Shown: positions 30,178 through 43,062 of the stretch, piece after piece | Layout of the letters: every line of letters begins with the position of its first letter | Numbering within the stretch: the stretch's first letter is position 1 | Origin: Moesziomyces globuligerus | Taxonomy: Eukaryota; Basidiomycota; Ustilaginomycetes; Ustilaginales; Ustilaginaceae | Reading direction: 5' to 3' | Assembly: GCA_030849465.1 (NCBI GenBank) | Contig: JARVLF010000003.1 | Span: 186,001-250,000, forward strand | Length of the DNA: 64,000 bases | The notes under the pieces: generated by a model | The model's database searches: none | Told to the model about the DNA's origin: nothing | What the model saw: the letters and a program-made list of their open reading frames with translations, nothing else | Position numbers and translations under genes: made by a program

Positions 30178-31664
30178 TTAAGCGACCCATTCCGGAGCCA
30201 TGGGCGTGTTGGAGGCGCTTGCAAACATGTCCGAGGGCATGGCCGATGTGAGCGTCATGGAGCCCATGTTACCCATCTCGGCAGCCGCGGCGCTGGCGAG
30301 AAGCGAAGCGTCGGGCATCTCGAGACCCGACATGTTGCTGAATGGATCCTGGAGCTTGCCATCCATAGGAGGACCGTTGATCAGACCGAGGTCGTTGCCA
30401 GCCATGATCTCGAGCGAGCTCGAGGGCATCATCGGGGTAGAGACGACGCTGAGTCCATCGGCACCCACCATACCATGACCAGAAAAGTCGATGAGGTTGT
30501 ACGGCATGGGCTCGAGCGACTGCAGGAAGTTGGCGCACTTCATCTGCTGCTCGTGCGGCGAAAGCGAGGTGCGAGGAACCATGGGAGGGCCGAGGCAGTT
30601 GACGTCGAAGGTGTCCGAGATAGGCGTGGTGGGAGGCATGCTCATCGGCGTGCCAAGGTCCTGGCTCATCTGGAATGGCGAGCGGATGGCACGCGTCGAG
30701 GCCAACGATGGCGTCGAAGCTGCCGACGAAAGACCCGAAGCCGAGAGAGGAAGGCCTTCGGACAAGGACGAGACCATGGGCGAGAAGTAGACCGAGTCGG
30801 TGCTCATCGCCGACGACGGAGTCCACTGCTCGTGCGAGGGTGGCGAGTAGAAGACATCGTGCTCCTGCACTGGCGTCGAGTTGATGGCCAGGCTCGGGCT
30901 GATGATCCTGCGCATCGGCGTCGAAGTGAGCAGCATGGGACGGGTGGGGGTGGTGACCATGGGAGTGGTGTGGCACGAAGTCGAGTTGCAGCCAGGTCCC
31001 GAGACGCGCGACGGGGTCATGGGGAAGTCACCCCAAGCCCAAACGCCGTGAGGGCTGGTTGGTGGCAGATAGTTGAGGCTGTCGACCATGGGAGCGCCAG
31101 TCATGGCGTCGTAAGGGGGAGGAACACCGAAGCCCGGCGTCAACGGCATGCGAGGGTGGCTGTGGAAGGTAAGCGAGTGGAACGAGCCGTTGGCGAAGAA
31201 GCGGTTGGGAGCGGGCTCGTCAGTCTGGTCGCAGTCGTAGACGCAGCAGCCAGGAGGCACGGCCGAAGGGTGACCAGCAGCCTCGGCCGATGCCTGCGAT
31301 CGTGCGCAAGTGGAGCACCGAGGACGGGCAGCATCGCAACGAAGCTGGCGATGGATAGCGACGCGTCGAAAAATCCAGGTCAAGACGGTCAGGATCCGGC
31401 TCTCTGACATTTTCCGAAAAAATCACACCATGAGGCTGATCAACTTACCTTGCGGCGACGGCAAGTGGCACAAGCCATCTTGCGCTTGAGGATGGGACCC
31501 TTGGATTCCTTCCTGGCCTTGGCGCCGTCCTTCAAGGACTTGACCTTGGCGGCGAGCTCGACATCCAGCTTCTTGCTCTCTGCGGAGCGGCAAAGCTTGT
31601 GCGTGGGGCTCTCCAGGCTAGGTCGGACGGGCGAGGAGGTGTTGGTGCTGATGGGTGTCAACAT
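30178..31664 (-). CDS. Zn(II)2Cys6 binuclear cluster transcription factor
   Basis: Two exons on the minus strand: 31664-31449 and 31344-30178, with a 104-nt intron (donor GTAAGT, acceptor CGCCAG), phase 0, giving 460 residues. The splice joins the two halves of the zinc cluster. Exon 1 ends ACATCRRRK and exon 2 starts LRCDAARPRCSTC, so the spacing is Cys-X2-Cys-X6-Cys-X6-Cys-X2-Cys, with the sixth Cys in the PPGCCVYDCD stretch. The cluster lies around residues 63-115, after a Lys-rich stretch (KSLKDGAKARKESKG). The rest is Ser/Pro/Met-rich with repeated MSM, TPM and STP motifs, typical of an activation region; no fungal-specific TF domain is seen. Target genes are unknown. Confidence 0.87.
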
Positions 31665-33080
31665 GATGCCGAGTTATGATTGGGTACGAGGGGAAGGCTG
31701 GCAAGAGGAAGCAGCTGGATACGAAATGCAGATGCAGGAGAAGGATGCAAGTGACGAGGGCGATAGACTGGGGTCGAGGAGTGCGAAGCAGATACAAGCA
31801 GAGCGACGATGGCGATTGGCGTATCCGAGAGATATGATGGGAGTAGGGCAGGCAAGCTGGCAAGGGGGGGAAAAGAGGGATAGGGAAGATAGAGGCAGAG
31901 CGAGGAAAGATGATGGGGGATGCAGACCATCACCGAGCGATCCGAGGGGGGAGCTTATAAGTAAAACGCGAGCGCTCGGGGATGGGAGGGGGAGGTATGG
32001 CGGAGAGACGTCCGAGGTGCTTGGGGCGGACTGAGAAAGTGAGTCAAGGCGTCTCAGTGTCGGCTAGTGAAGGACGCCGGCGTGGCACGAGTGTGTTCAT
32101 GGGCAGCGAGTGCAGCTGGCTCGCTCGGACACAAAGCTTGGTACAGCAGACCGGACAAGAGCGGAAAGGCATCGAGTAACCGAGAAGGCGCGGCATGAGT
32201 GACGAGCGAGAGAAGGGAGCAGGGACAGAGTTTGACAGCAGCCGTCGAGACGCAGAGCGCAGAAGCGAGCACAGTCTGACAGTTGGGCCAAGTGATTGGA
32301 GCGGATTCTGCGAGTGTGCAGCGAGCTCATGCGTCCATGGAGAGTGCCACAGGGGCGAGGTGCTGTGATGCGCTGCAAGTTAGGCCGACGAGCAAAAGGC
32401 AGCCGTCGGAGATGAAGCCAGGCACCAGGGCAAGCGAGGCGGCTCGGGATAACGAGCAAACCCTGAGGGCAATGGAACGCAGAGAGGTGGGGAAGAGAGG
32501 TATCAGAAGTGGGTGGTGGACTTGTGGCGTGGAGGAGGGCAGGAAGGGCTGGGTGGGATGGAGTGGATCCAGAAGCGCCACCCAAAGCTTGGTTTGGATC
32601 GACGACTGCAGGCCATCGCGAACTAAACCACTGTAGGTCGACCGAGGCGGGCGCTAGGTGGGGGCCGTCGCTAAGTTGTCCGAGGGTTGCGATGGAGGAG
32701 CGCCCGCGGTGGGAGACAGAGGAGGAGGAGGGGAGGAAGCCGCCAGCCCAAGGTTCGAAATTTTGCAGGCATTGTGCCGCGCTGCAGTGCGCTGCAGAGC
32801 ATTGGGGCGGCGGGCGAATGGGTGCAGCTTGGAGCCACGAGACAGCCGGTTCGCTTAGGCCGGGAGAGAGGATTCGTGGTAAGCTAGCGGACATTACGGA
32901 CGATCATGCAGTTCGAGATGAGCATCAGAGCAGAGAGAGGTGGGGAAAGCGCCGCTGCAGGTGCGACCGAGCATCGAGAGTGCCAATCTGCAGCAAGCGC
33001 CGAAAATTCCCAGGCCGGCTGGACGCGTGCAGAGCCAATTGCGTTGAAGGCCGAGGCGCTTCCAACTCCGCTGCACCCAA

Positions 33081-33122
33081 CGCAGGCAGACGCAGGCAAA
33101 CGCAGGCAAACGCAGGCAAACG
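33081..33122. repeat. 10-bp minisatellite, four copies
   Basis: Unit CGCAGGCAAA repeated four times in tandem; the first copy has one substitution. Confidence 0.85.
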
Positions 33123-36100
33123 CGCTGCCGCACCAAAGCGCTTTATGGTTGGCAATTGGCATCCAGACAATTGCCGCCTGCATGAGGGCGTGGCGGAACC
33201 ATGACCAGGCTTTTCGGCCTGACGTCTTCCGCGAAATGAATCACCCAGGAAAAAGGCCAGCAGAGAAGCCGTTGAACAATAGCGAACCAGCTCAGGCACG
33301 GCTTCGCGCCACCCCCACCGACGAAAGTCCGCGCTCTTCCCTGCCGTAACTCGCAGTTCAGTGTTGTACGACTCGCTTACACAGCTCCGCTGCAGCCTGG
33401 CTTTACACGGGGTCCAAGGGCTCCATTCAGGGGGCCTCCCATGAAATCCAGCATCGAACAAAGATAGCTCGCAGGCCGTGGTGACGATGGCCATTTCAGG
33501 CAGGCAGGAGAATTTCCGAACGAGATTGAGCCGTCCAATCGCCTATCTATGCTTGAGGAAAGCAGAGCAAGGGAGGGCGTGGACCAGGTGGGTACCGCTC
33601 GGATCAGACCAGGCGACCGGCCGGCTGCGAGGCATCGAGGCCAACAATCGTAGTGTGCTTGTGAGACCGCTTGGCTGCGTCTGTGTTTCAAGGGCAGCAC
33701 CGACTGGGGCTGCACGCGCTGGTCGATTCATGATCGGAGAGACATGTCCGTGCACTCGCGCTTGATCTTAATCTCAGCTGTCCGATCTCTCAATGTCTCA
33801 GGAAGAAGCGCGACAGCCATCTGAGTCCCATCTTTCTTTTGAGCTCGGTATGAAGTGTCCTTCCTGCCATGCCTCCTTCCCTTCGTCCCGTTTTGGGCTG
33901 AGGGCTGGATCGCAAAAGCGTCTCCAAAGGATTGGAGGGGTCCGTCGCGTCGCGAAGTTCTTTGGGCGGATACCAAGATGAGCCCCTAGCGAGGTCGAGT
34001 GAGCCGACGGAGCCCATCCAGCTCGACAAATTGGCTGGGTCTGCACAGGAGCTTTTTCGCCAGACCCGGTGAGCGCAATGAAAATCCTCAGCCACCGCGA
34101 GTGCGCCACCTCGTGTGGAATTAGAGTCTGTGGCTTGCCAGAACGCAGAAAAAAGAACGGCCCAGCGGCACGCTCGGACGGCCCGAAATTCCTCCAGAGG
34201 CCCGCGGATAAAAATCGCGGCAGCTCCTCAGCCTCCAAGTCGCGACGACGCCCGACGCGCATCACGATGCGGCTAGATCGCTCTGCCTGTGCCGGCGCGC
34301 GGTGCCGCCTCAGGTCGCCTCTTCCGCTCAAGTTCACCCACGCCCCTCCCACACACGTCTTCCAGGCTGATCGGATTGCTCGTATTGGCGGGAGCGCAAG
34401 CACGCGATGCAGCCAAGCCATCCCTCGGCCGGGATGCCATGTCCGTTTGCATCTGTGCCGGTTCCGACTGACTACATACTAGAATTCAAGCCCTACCATC
34501 GACAATGATTTTTGGAGCATGGCGCTGGACAGAGGGGCAGCAAGCCTCAAACTCTGTCGGCCTTTGTGCGAGCTGACCGTTGGCATGGGATGAGAGCGGA
34601 GTCGAGGCCTTTGGGCGCCGAGGCAAACGCACGCGCCTCTGAAGCACAAGACTCCGTCCATGTCGATCTTATTGGAAGCAGATGCGGGGGGGGAGCGCCG
34701 ATGGTGGACATGTTCCCAGCAGACACCTGACAATGAGATCATCTCGCCATCTCGATCTGTAAGAGGTCCCGTGGCGGCGTTGAACTTTTTGAGTTTCCGA
34801 CCGGCGAGTCGCTGCTCTGCGTGGCGTGGCGAGCCACATGTGGCTGCCAGCCGACCAGGTGGGCAGCGGACGATGAATTCCGCTTTGCCTCGACGGCGTC
34901 TGAGCCACTCCCGATTTCGGCGAGCACGCCGATGTTCGGACCAGGCATGGTGGACGCCAACAATGGGCCACGGCGACGGAAGTGCTCAACGTGTGGCTTG
35001 ACCAACAGAGGATGGCGGTCACGGCCTAGGTCTTACGCCACCCTTTTTGGCACATACGCCACCGATGGCCGCATTTTGCCCCCGCTCGAACAAGGTTCAA
35101 CGTCCTAAGTTAGCCTAAGCGAGACCAACACAGAGGTGTCAAAAACTCACAGAGAACAGGCGCCGCGTCGGCATGAAGAAAGCAAAAAGGGCCGTTCGAA
35201 ATCCTAAAATTACGGGCGAAATGGCAGACACAAGGTGCGGTCCGGCGTCGGGAGGGTCGCCGGTACAGAAAGGCCGACCGGTTCACATGGCTGAAACGCC
35301 AGCGCGTGCGATCGCTGTGCAGTAATTGAATACTCATCACCATCCTCAAACTCAGACCAAGTCAGACAGTCGCCGTTTCGCGCTGCCCTTGGCGATAGCG
35401 GACCGAGAAGCGATCGTCACACGATAAAGTGGTCCGCATCACCAGGACCAATTTCTGCCCAGTCTCGTCATCACTGATCCCTGGCGGGCACTCAGTTGCT
35501 GTAACTTATCTGAAAATTGGACCATGTGATGCAAGCCCGTGCATCGTATAATATCTTTGCGAGAGGATAGAATCAGAGTGTGTGCAGCCCATGGATTCCG
35601 AAAGGACGCGAGGGCTCCACGATCCCTTCCTACATTGCCCGTGGCATCACGCATGGACGACAGGCTGGCAAGGCGATCCCCTTTTAGATACTTGTCCCCG
35701 AGTTGCTATATCGGGCACGGTTCTGCATACGTCGCAGTCGAAGCCGATGAGCCAAGATCCTGTCTTTCTTCAGTTGGGTGCGTCACTGAATAGAGTCACC
35801 ACAGACATCAGAGCGAATCGCTCCGCTCTTCTGCCAGCGTCGGCGTGGACGCCCCGCTTTCCATGACTCGCAGCGGCCGCGGGCGAGACGCACAGGATTT
35901 CGCAGCCTGCTGTTCACGACGCCGTGACTCGGTTAGGCACGACCATCGGCTTGTCAAGTGCTGACGCCACTCGTCCAAAAGCCGTGACCCGTGTGCTTCA
36001 AAGCCCTTTTTCGGCACAGGATATCACGTTGGACCTGAACAAGCCCACAATCTCAAGATACTCCGTTCCATCCGGCCTACTTCCTTTCAGCCTGGTCGAC

Positions 36101-39100
36101 AGCGTGAACCCACGCGAGGTCTCAAGGTTCACAGGTCGCACGTCGCGGCGGCTATCTCGGAGCGGCGCTAAATCTGCCGGCGCTGCCTGGGAACAGGAAG
36201 GCTCCACAGCTTTGCGAGGGAATACGAGGCTGATTGGTTCGCTTCTCGCCTCTGACAGACAGCTGACAGGCAGCCTCTGTCTCAGCCACGCTGTGCGAGA
36301 TAGCTGCAGACTAGAGCGAAGCTGCAGCGACAGGCTTGCGCCCATGCAGCCGACAGCATCTTCGAAGATCGAGCGTCCACGGCCTTGCTTCGATCTTGGA
36401 CTGCGCAAACGGTATGACCACTTTAGGACAGGACGGTGCGATCGAGATCGAAGCTGGACGTCGTGATCTAGCCGGTGCTGAGCGCCCGTCCGGCTAGATC
36501 TTGCCGATCAGTTGCCGGTGGAACGGACACGGCCTCGGGGAAGGAGGAAATCCGAAAGTGCGGATTCCAGTCCGGCCTGAGCTCGGCCGCACGCAGCGAG
36601 AGGGGTAGTGCGCTGCTTTGCGTTCGAGCTGGACGAACCGGCCTGAAGGTGAGTTTGCGGATTGCGAGCGGCGCTTCACGAAGCGACGTGCATCGGAATC
36701 GCGCATTTCCGCATAAGCGAGGCGGCACAACCAGCGCCTCCGCCAGCAGGAAGCGAAGAGAGGCGGGCGTCAGACGGGGGCAATCGGTGGCGAACCATGA
36801 GCTGCAGCTCGCAGGTTCGCGCATTCCGGGTGGGTGCGTTGCCACCGAAAGCGAGGTGGGCAGAGGAGCGGGAAAACTTGAGCAGCAGTGCAGACGCGGC
36901 AACTTTAATTTCAAAGTCAGGCTGCAGAGCGAACTTTGCATTCGAGCTTGGGCAAAGGTAGCCGACGATCGGCGCGGCTTGCCAGCAGAGCAAATGCGCG
37001 ACGGGCAGCGCTGGTCGCCAAAGCAAAGAGGCGCGCGGATTCGCCGTAAGAAGCGGCGCTTGCTCGCTTCCACAACCGAGACGGACAAGCAAACAAGCAT
37101 GTGCGCAATCCGCACAGCCGAGCGTTCAGAGCAGACGGAGCTCTTTCCGGCCCCCCTCTGCTTGGGGCGTTGAGGTCGTCCACACGACGAGAATGCAGAC
37201 AATGACCGCACTGCCTGCAAACGTGGCCCGTCCAATGCAGCGCTGCTCGAGATCATCCCTCCGAGCAAAGGCCGCTGTGTCCAGAGACCAAAGTTGCGTT
37301 CGTCAGCAATTGTTGTCCGCGCAACGAACGCTGATACGCCGTTCCGTTTCGGGACGCTCGAGGGCATGAGAAGGCAAGCGTGTTCCTGCGGGTGCATCGC
37401 AAGCGAACGATGCAGAAGCAGCGCTCGAGGCTTGGCACGAAGGGCAACTGGATTGACGACTCGTCGTGCCGAGATGGGCCGAGGGCCGCGCAATGCGCCG
37501 ATGCGATGCGTGGATATGCAAGCATCGCGGCAAGCGAGCGACGATCGGGCCCAGTCGAGGGCGATTCCGCTGCACGCCATCGAGAAGCGTGGGCGCTCGG
37601 ACGCGTCGTCGGAGCGTGGAGCGCACGCGTCCCACCAAGTGTTGGTCTCAGAAGCGACTGTGGCAATCGCGGATGAGAACTGGGTGCGAAAGTTTCAGGA
37701 ACGCGTGGCCGCACAGATGTGGCGCCTAGAAGCGCTCGCTGCCAACCCGACGGATGACAAAGAGCCAAATCTGGATGCACCCAGCCAGCCTCGGCCCGCG
37801 GGAAAGAACAAACCTTCGCTTGGGAAAGGTGCGTGGAAGCCCACACAATTGCAAGCCACCCCGCTCGCTGTCCAGGCTCTGGCTCCATCCAAGCCTCTCG
37901 CTTTTTCCTGCGCTGCCCTCACGGGGTCTGGATCTGCCGGCCGACGCTAGCAGCCTGCCTCGTATCGCACTCGCTTGCTTGCTGTCGGCTTTTTGCTAGA
38001 TCAGCTCGCTGAAGCGCTTGACGCTCTCCCGCTCCCGCCACACAGCGTGCCATCGGCGAGCACCCGTCCATGGCCCCGCCAAGGCAGCTCTAGCCGCGGT
38101 GCCACCGGGTTGGAGACCCGTCGTTCATGCCGGCCATGTGCTGGATTGCATCGCATCCCAACTCACACTACTGCAACAGGTGCGGCAACGGTGGCAAACT
38201 CCGCGCCCTGATTATACAAGCAAGCGTCGGTCGCTTTTGCCGCTTCAAGCGGCCAAGCGCCCGCGCTAGCTTCTTGTCCGGCCTGGCTTTCCGCTTTCGA
38301 AAATCGCGTGCGGCGGCTCGCGGTCGTCAGAGCCTCGTCGGGGCGCAGCTTGCGGCGAAAGATCCGCTCGCGCTTCATCCGAAGGATTCTGGTTCTCCCG
38401 TCAGCCCGCGTAGCGAGAGAGTTGGCTCTCGTTTGGAAGATGTGCTATCGAGAGGCTCGTCGTCCTGACATTTGTGATACGCTCTCCCTATCTATGCAGA
38501 CTATCGAGCTGACCTATCAAGATTGGCGACGTGCGTGGTGTACATTGCTTTGTTCGGAGCGCGGTGGACGTACATCGGCGATGGGAATGCTGGTGGACAT
38601 GCTTCCAGCGAGGTACGGTGATCCGTGGGTGACTTTCATGGCTGCAGCGCACGTCAGGCGATTAATGAGCTGTGCCTCGGCCTTCTAGCCGCAGCCTCTG
38701 CTGGTGGCTTTGCCGACTCGAGCTCCTTCCGCTTCCAACGCAGCCGCAGCTCCGCGCTCACCGAGATCCATGCTCATGCAAAATCGTGGGAACCCTGGCC
38801 TGGATTCGCGCTGAATTTGTCAACGGCCGCCACGTCTTAGCGACCGATCTGGCTGGATCCCTTCCATCGCTTGCAACTCGCCGATCGGCATATCGGGGAG
38901 TGCTGGTGATTCGAGGACGGGCGAACCTGGTCTCTTCTGCCCTCTGGTGAAGCCAGCCGCGGTGTTCACATTCTTCTCGTCAGCTTCCCTAGGAATCTCG
39001 GTTCTGGCTGTGCATCGCTCCATGCCACCGCCAATGGCTTTCCGGAGCCAGCTAGGCTGGCGCGTCCGGCGTGCTTCTTCAGGTGCTGCACGAAGGATGG

Positions 39101-42100
39101 GATTGCTGGTGGATTGGTTACCCTGAAGCGAACATTCGTTTCAGGCAATTTGCGAACTGCCCTTTCCTCGAAAGGGCACCTGTCCGCCAAGCCCTGAAAT
39201 GCGAGTCTAAAAAGTGGTTGCGAAATTCACGCTGAAACCAACACCAGGTGTCAAAAGTCATTGACGCGTGTGACGCGAACCTAGGCGCAGCGAGGCTACG
39301 ATGCCTTGGCAGCACAGGCCTGTCACTCTCGCCTGTCATGAGCATCCTCAGCGAGATCTCGACGCCCATGCGTTTAAGACAACGCCGGACCGAATGTGCC
39401 ACCGAGCTGGGTGCTGGAACAATGGGTCCCGAATCTTCGGCAAAGGTTTCTGCGGCCGCGGCAAGAATGGTACGCAGGAACCGTTTGTGGTCGGTCTCCC
39501 CGCGACAAGGGTGGTTGCCTCGTGCTCGGAAAAAGGGGAAATCGCGTGGGATACCGTACTGCGATGCTGGGCCGCTCGCAGGGCCTGAGGGGACAATGGT
39601 CGAGGAGAACCCCAGTTAGAGGCAAGCGAGTATCCTGGAGCGGACTTAGAATGTGGGACGCTCCCGCCTTGGACGAAATCCGCAGATCCGCTCCATGGTA
39701 GGAGCGGACGTGGGCGATTGAAATTGCACAATGGAAGCCAGAGCATGTCATCGCGTGACAAACCTCGAGGCGGGGAGTCTGGATTCTGTTGGTTCCCATG
39801 GCTCGACGCGACGGACGCAGGAGCCGAAGATCCGCAACCGCGCTCGCTACTGGTGCCAGCACGCGGGGCAGCCCCAGTTCCACCCTCGCGCTCACCCACC
39901 AGAGTCGACGGCCACTCCTCATGCAACATTTTTTCATCACAGCAGACCGAGGCACAGATCTCCGCCAAGTATGTTGCACTCGTGCGATTGACATTGCTCC
40001 CCCCTCGCCCTATATGCAGTGCCCGCATCCGATGAAGATCGGCCGCGCTCCCGTGGAGTCCGACGTGTACAAGATTCTCGATGCTGAGGACAGCTGCATA
40101 GCGAGTGAGAGCTGAACTGCACTTCGAGCAAGCCGCTGAAAGTCTGACGGTCAAGCAGTCTGCTTGAATTCGTACAGACAGAGAGAGAACGTGTGTATGG
40201 GAGGGCAATCGTGGAACGCGAACGCGGCAAGCAGTCGCGAGATGACGAAAAGGTTGCATTGACTTGGCCCGCGCTGTACCATGGAACACGTTTCTGTTTG
40301 CTGCACCTGCGGCACCTGCCCTTTTCGCAAGGAAAACGCGGGAAACTCACGGCCTCTGCATGAACGAAACGGGGCAGCGCACACGAGCCGAAGCTCTTGC
40401 TCGCAACTTGCGAACCTTTGCAAAGAGCTGTCAGAGCCACTCTCCGAATGCAGCCGAAGCGACGCTAGCGTAGCCGCACTGATTCATGTGACGGCATTGT
40501 GACAGCCAGCTGATTCTTGGTCTCTTCGGACCCGAGGAGCATCACCACGGCCGTCCAGACTCGGTGCCATTGTGATTGTGTAACTGAGTGCTCATTGTTC
40601 TGATCTCGGTCTCGTGGTGGGCTTGAATGCTCGGATCCGCGCCAAGAGGCCAGCCGTCTCAGCGCACGAGCGCCATCACTGCACAGCTCGATGGATGCCC
40701 ATCATGCGCCATGCGTGCGGACCCTTGGGCAAGCAGGCACCAAGACGAGCGGAGAGAGCTTCAAGTGCAGCGTGGATTGGGTCGCGGCATCTGGCGAAAT
40801 GGGCGATTTCTCACGCACGCCTTCGCTCTTTGCGATTTTTGCGACGTCCTCCCCCCCTGTCTTGGAAGCCAGCGCTGTTCCCCGACACAGCGAGCGTGGG
40901 ATTCCCCGATCCCCCACGCGGGCCTCTATGATACCGGTCCCGCTCCCCACGCCGTCTGCTTGCGGACGACTGGAATCGCAACGAACCGACGATCCCTTCG
41001 ACGAGCCAGGCTTCGGCGTCGATCGCCACTGGGAGACGGGAAAGCGCAAAACCGCGCGCATGAGAGTTCGGGTGGTTCTTTGGTCCGCTGCTTCCCGCAA
41101 CTGGTAAGGGAGGAGTGAGGTCAGTGTGCGAGCCGTGGCTAAGCTCTCTTCGGGTATCTCTGGGTACCTTCCACTCGCCTGGAAGCCTCCGTGCGCGGGC
41201 GAAAGAGGAGGGCTGTACAGAGGTCTGATCGCTACCCGCGCCTTGCCGCATCAAAGCGGACAATGGCATCGTCAAACGCCCAAACCTGGGCGAGCATCGT
41301 TCGAAGCATCCAGGCGTGGTGGTGGCAACCCGCAACTGTCAGTGCGGATCAACGCTCGATGCGAGACCAGTGTGCTTCTTTGTGGCGCAGGCGCGTCGGA
41401 GACCCACCACGGCCGATACTAGGATGCGCGGGAGCAGAGCAGCGCGTGCACAAAGCCGAACGGTGCAGGAATTCGGCTTGACGGTCTGGAATCGACTCGC
41501 TCTTGGTGGGCGCAGTGGAGCTTGCCGAGTCTCCCACACTCGAGCTCTTATCGCTGCCCATCTGCCTTAGGCCGAGTCTGGCAGTGAGACATGCGCTGCA
41601 CCAGAGCGCGCGCGCGCTTCTTGGCCTGCCCAAAAAGGTACAGCAGCTGATCCGAATTCGGATGCAACGCATCGGTGGGCAAATCTGCAGGGTCGGAGGC
41701 ACTCGGCCCGCAACACCCACGTTTGGTTCGTAGCGCCAGGCGATGTCACCCATGGGTGATGCAGCGCGCTGGCACCACAGAAGGCGCCTCACTGGCTGAG
41801 GCCACCTGTGGCTCGAGCTGCACGCGATCAGAAGCCTACTGTAGGTGCAAGACGACTCGCTTGCCCCGTCCGAGCTCAGCCGCAGAAGGCCGCCTGTCAA
41901 AGACATCCAGTCTAAGCCAAGCGCAGCATCCGCTTCGGTGGCGCCCCATGGTACAGTACAGTAACCGGTCAAGCTCACCTTTGTCGGCGGGTACAGTGCA
42001 TGCATCCCAACCACGTTGCATCATCGGCTCCGAACGATTCTTTCAGCGCCGTATCCTCCCATTGCTTGCCGAGACCGACGTACAGTAGCTGCACATCACA

Positions 42101-42871
42101 CACATACACCAAGACCCTCGGTCTCGCTTAGGCTGCGACGTGCGTCGGTCCTGCCTTTGTAGCCGCGTCTCTGCTTGTTCTTCGCGCCGTCTCGCTTCGC
42201 GAGCTGCAGTTTCAGGCACGCACCGTCGCGTCCCACTGTACCTGCCTTTGGCTTCCTCGCTCCAACGTCTGGCTTCCATCCCTGGCTACAGTAGCCGGTT
42301 TCGTCGCTGATATGCAAACGTGTACCAAGCGTGAAAGGTGCACAGAGCGGCTTCTCTGTTCAGTCACCAATCGCAGTCGGTGACTGAGCCAGACAGAGAC
42401 CCGAAAACCTCGGGCTTGTCCGAGGTGCTAGCCCCGTGTGTAGCCGTATCACCAGAACACATCGGCGCTACTGTGCCCGATGAAGGTACCGCCGATCGGA
42501 TGGCTGTCACGATAGCGACAAAGACATGCCTGGTCCCCATTTCCCTATCCTACGATCGACGTTCCTAACACTGTCCTTGTTCAAGATGCCAACGTTCGGG
42601 CCGAGATGGCCAGGAAGGCGTGAGAAGCCAAAGATCAAATACCTCTGTGAAGAAGATTGACTCAGGCAGATTGAAGCCACAGCGACGAACTTTGGCGGCC
42701 TGAGTCCGGGAACGCTGGTATGACTCTGACGACAGACAGCGCCAATCTAGTGGGCCTCGGCCCAGTCAGAGGCGGACAGACTATATTAGCGAATGTAGCA
42801 CCAATGCGTTGGAGGTTCCAACATGCTAGCGCAACACAGCCGAGCCACATTGAAGATCCACTTGCTTTTAG

Positions 42872-42874
<3 letters not shown>

Positions 42875-42968
<94 letters not shown>
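42875..42968. repeat. (TG)47 microsatellite
   Basis: 94 bp of uninterrupted TG, about 95 bp downstream of the stop codon of the minus-strand enoyl-CoA hydratase gene, so perhaps in its 3' UTR as a CA repeat. Confidence 0.97.
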
Positions 42969-42970
<2 letters not shown>

Positions 42971-43062
42971 GGCTTCAAGGCCACGGGGGGTTGCCAACCC
43001 TTGCCTCAAGCCATGCTCTGAGCACTCGATGTCGGCCCGCGTCACTGCATGCGAGTAAAAGG

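Larger units (their letters stand above)
31665..43062. other. Gene-poor region of about 11.4 kb
   Basis: No ORF here gives a recognisable protein. The many open frames (up to 370 codons, often overlapping on both strands) have the Arg/Ser/Ala-rich look of GC-rich noncoding DNA. No reverse transcriptase, integrase or transposase motif is seen. The left 1.3 kb should hold the promoter and leader of the Zn2Cys6 gene (TTATAA at about 31955). Visible structure is limited to a 10-bp minisatellite near 33.1 kb and the TG microsatellite near 42.9 kb. The least random-looking frame is 37,294-37,950 (+), but I do not call it a gene. Confidence 0.5.

Noticed and set aside
36468..37580. 370-codon minus-strand ORF in the gene desert
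   Set aside because: Ser/Arg/Ala/Cys-rich, overlapped by other open frames, no motifs; expected by chance in DNA of this GC content.
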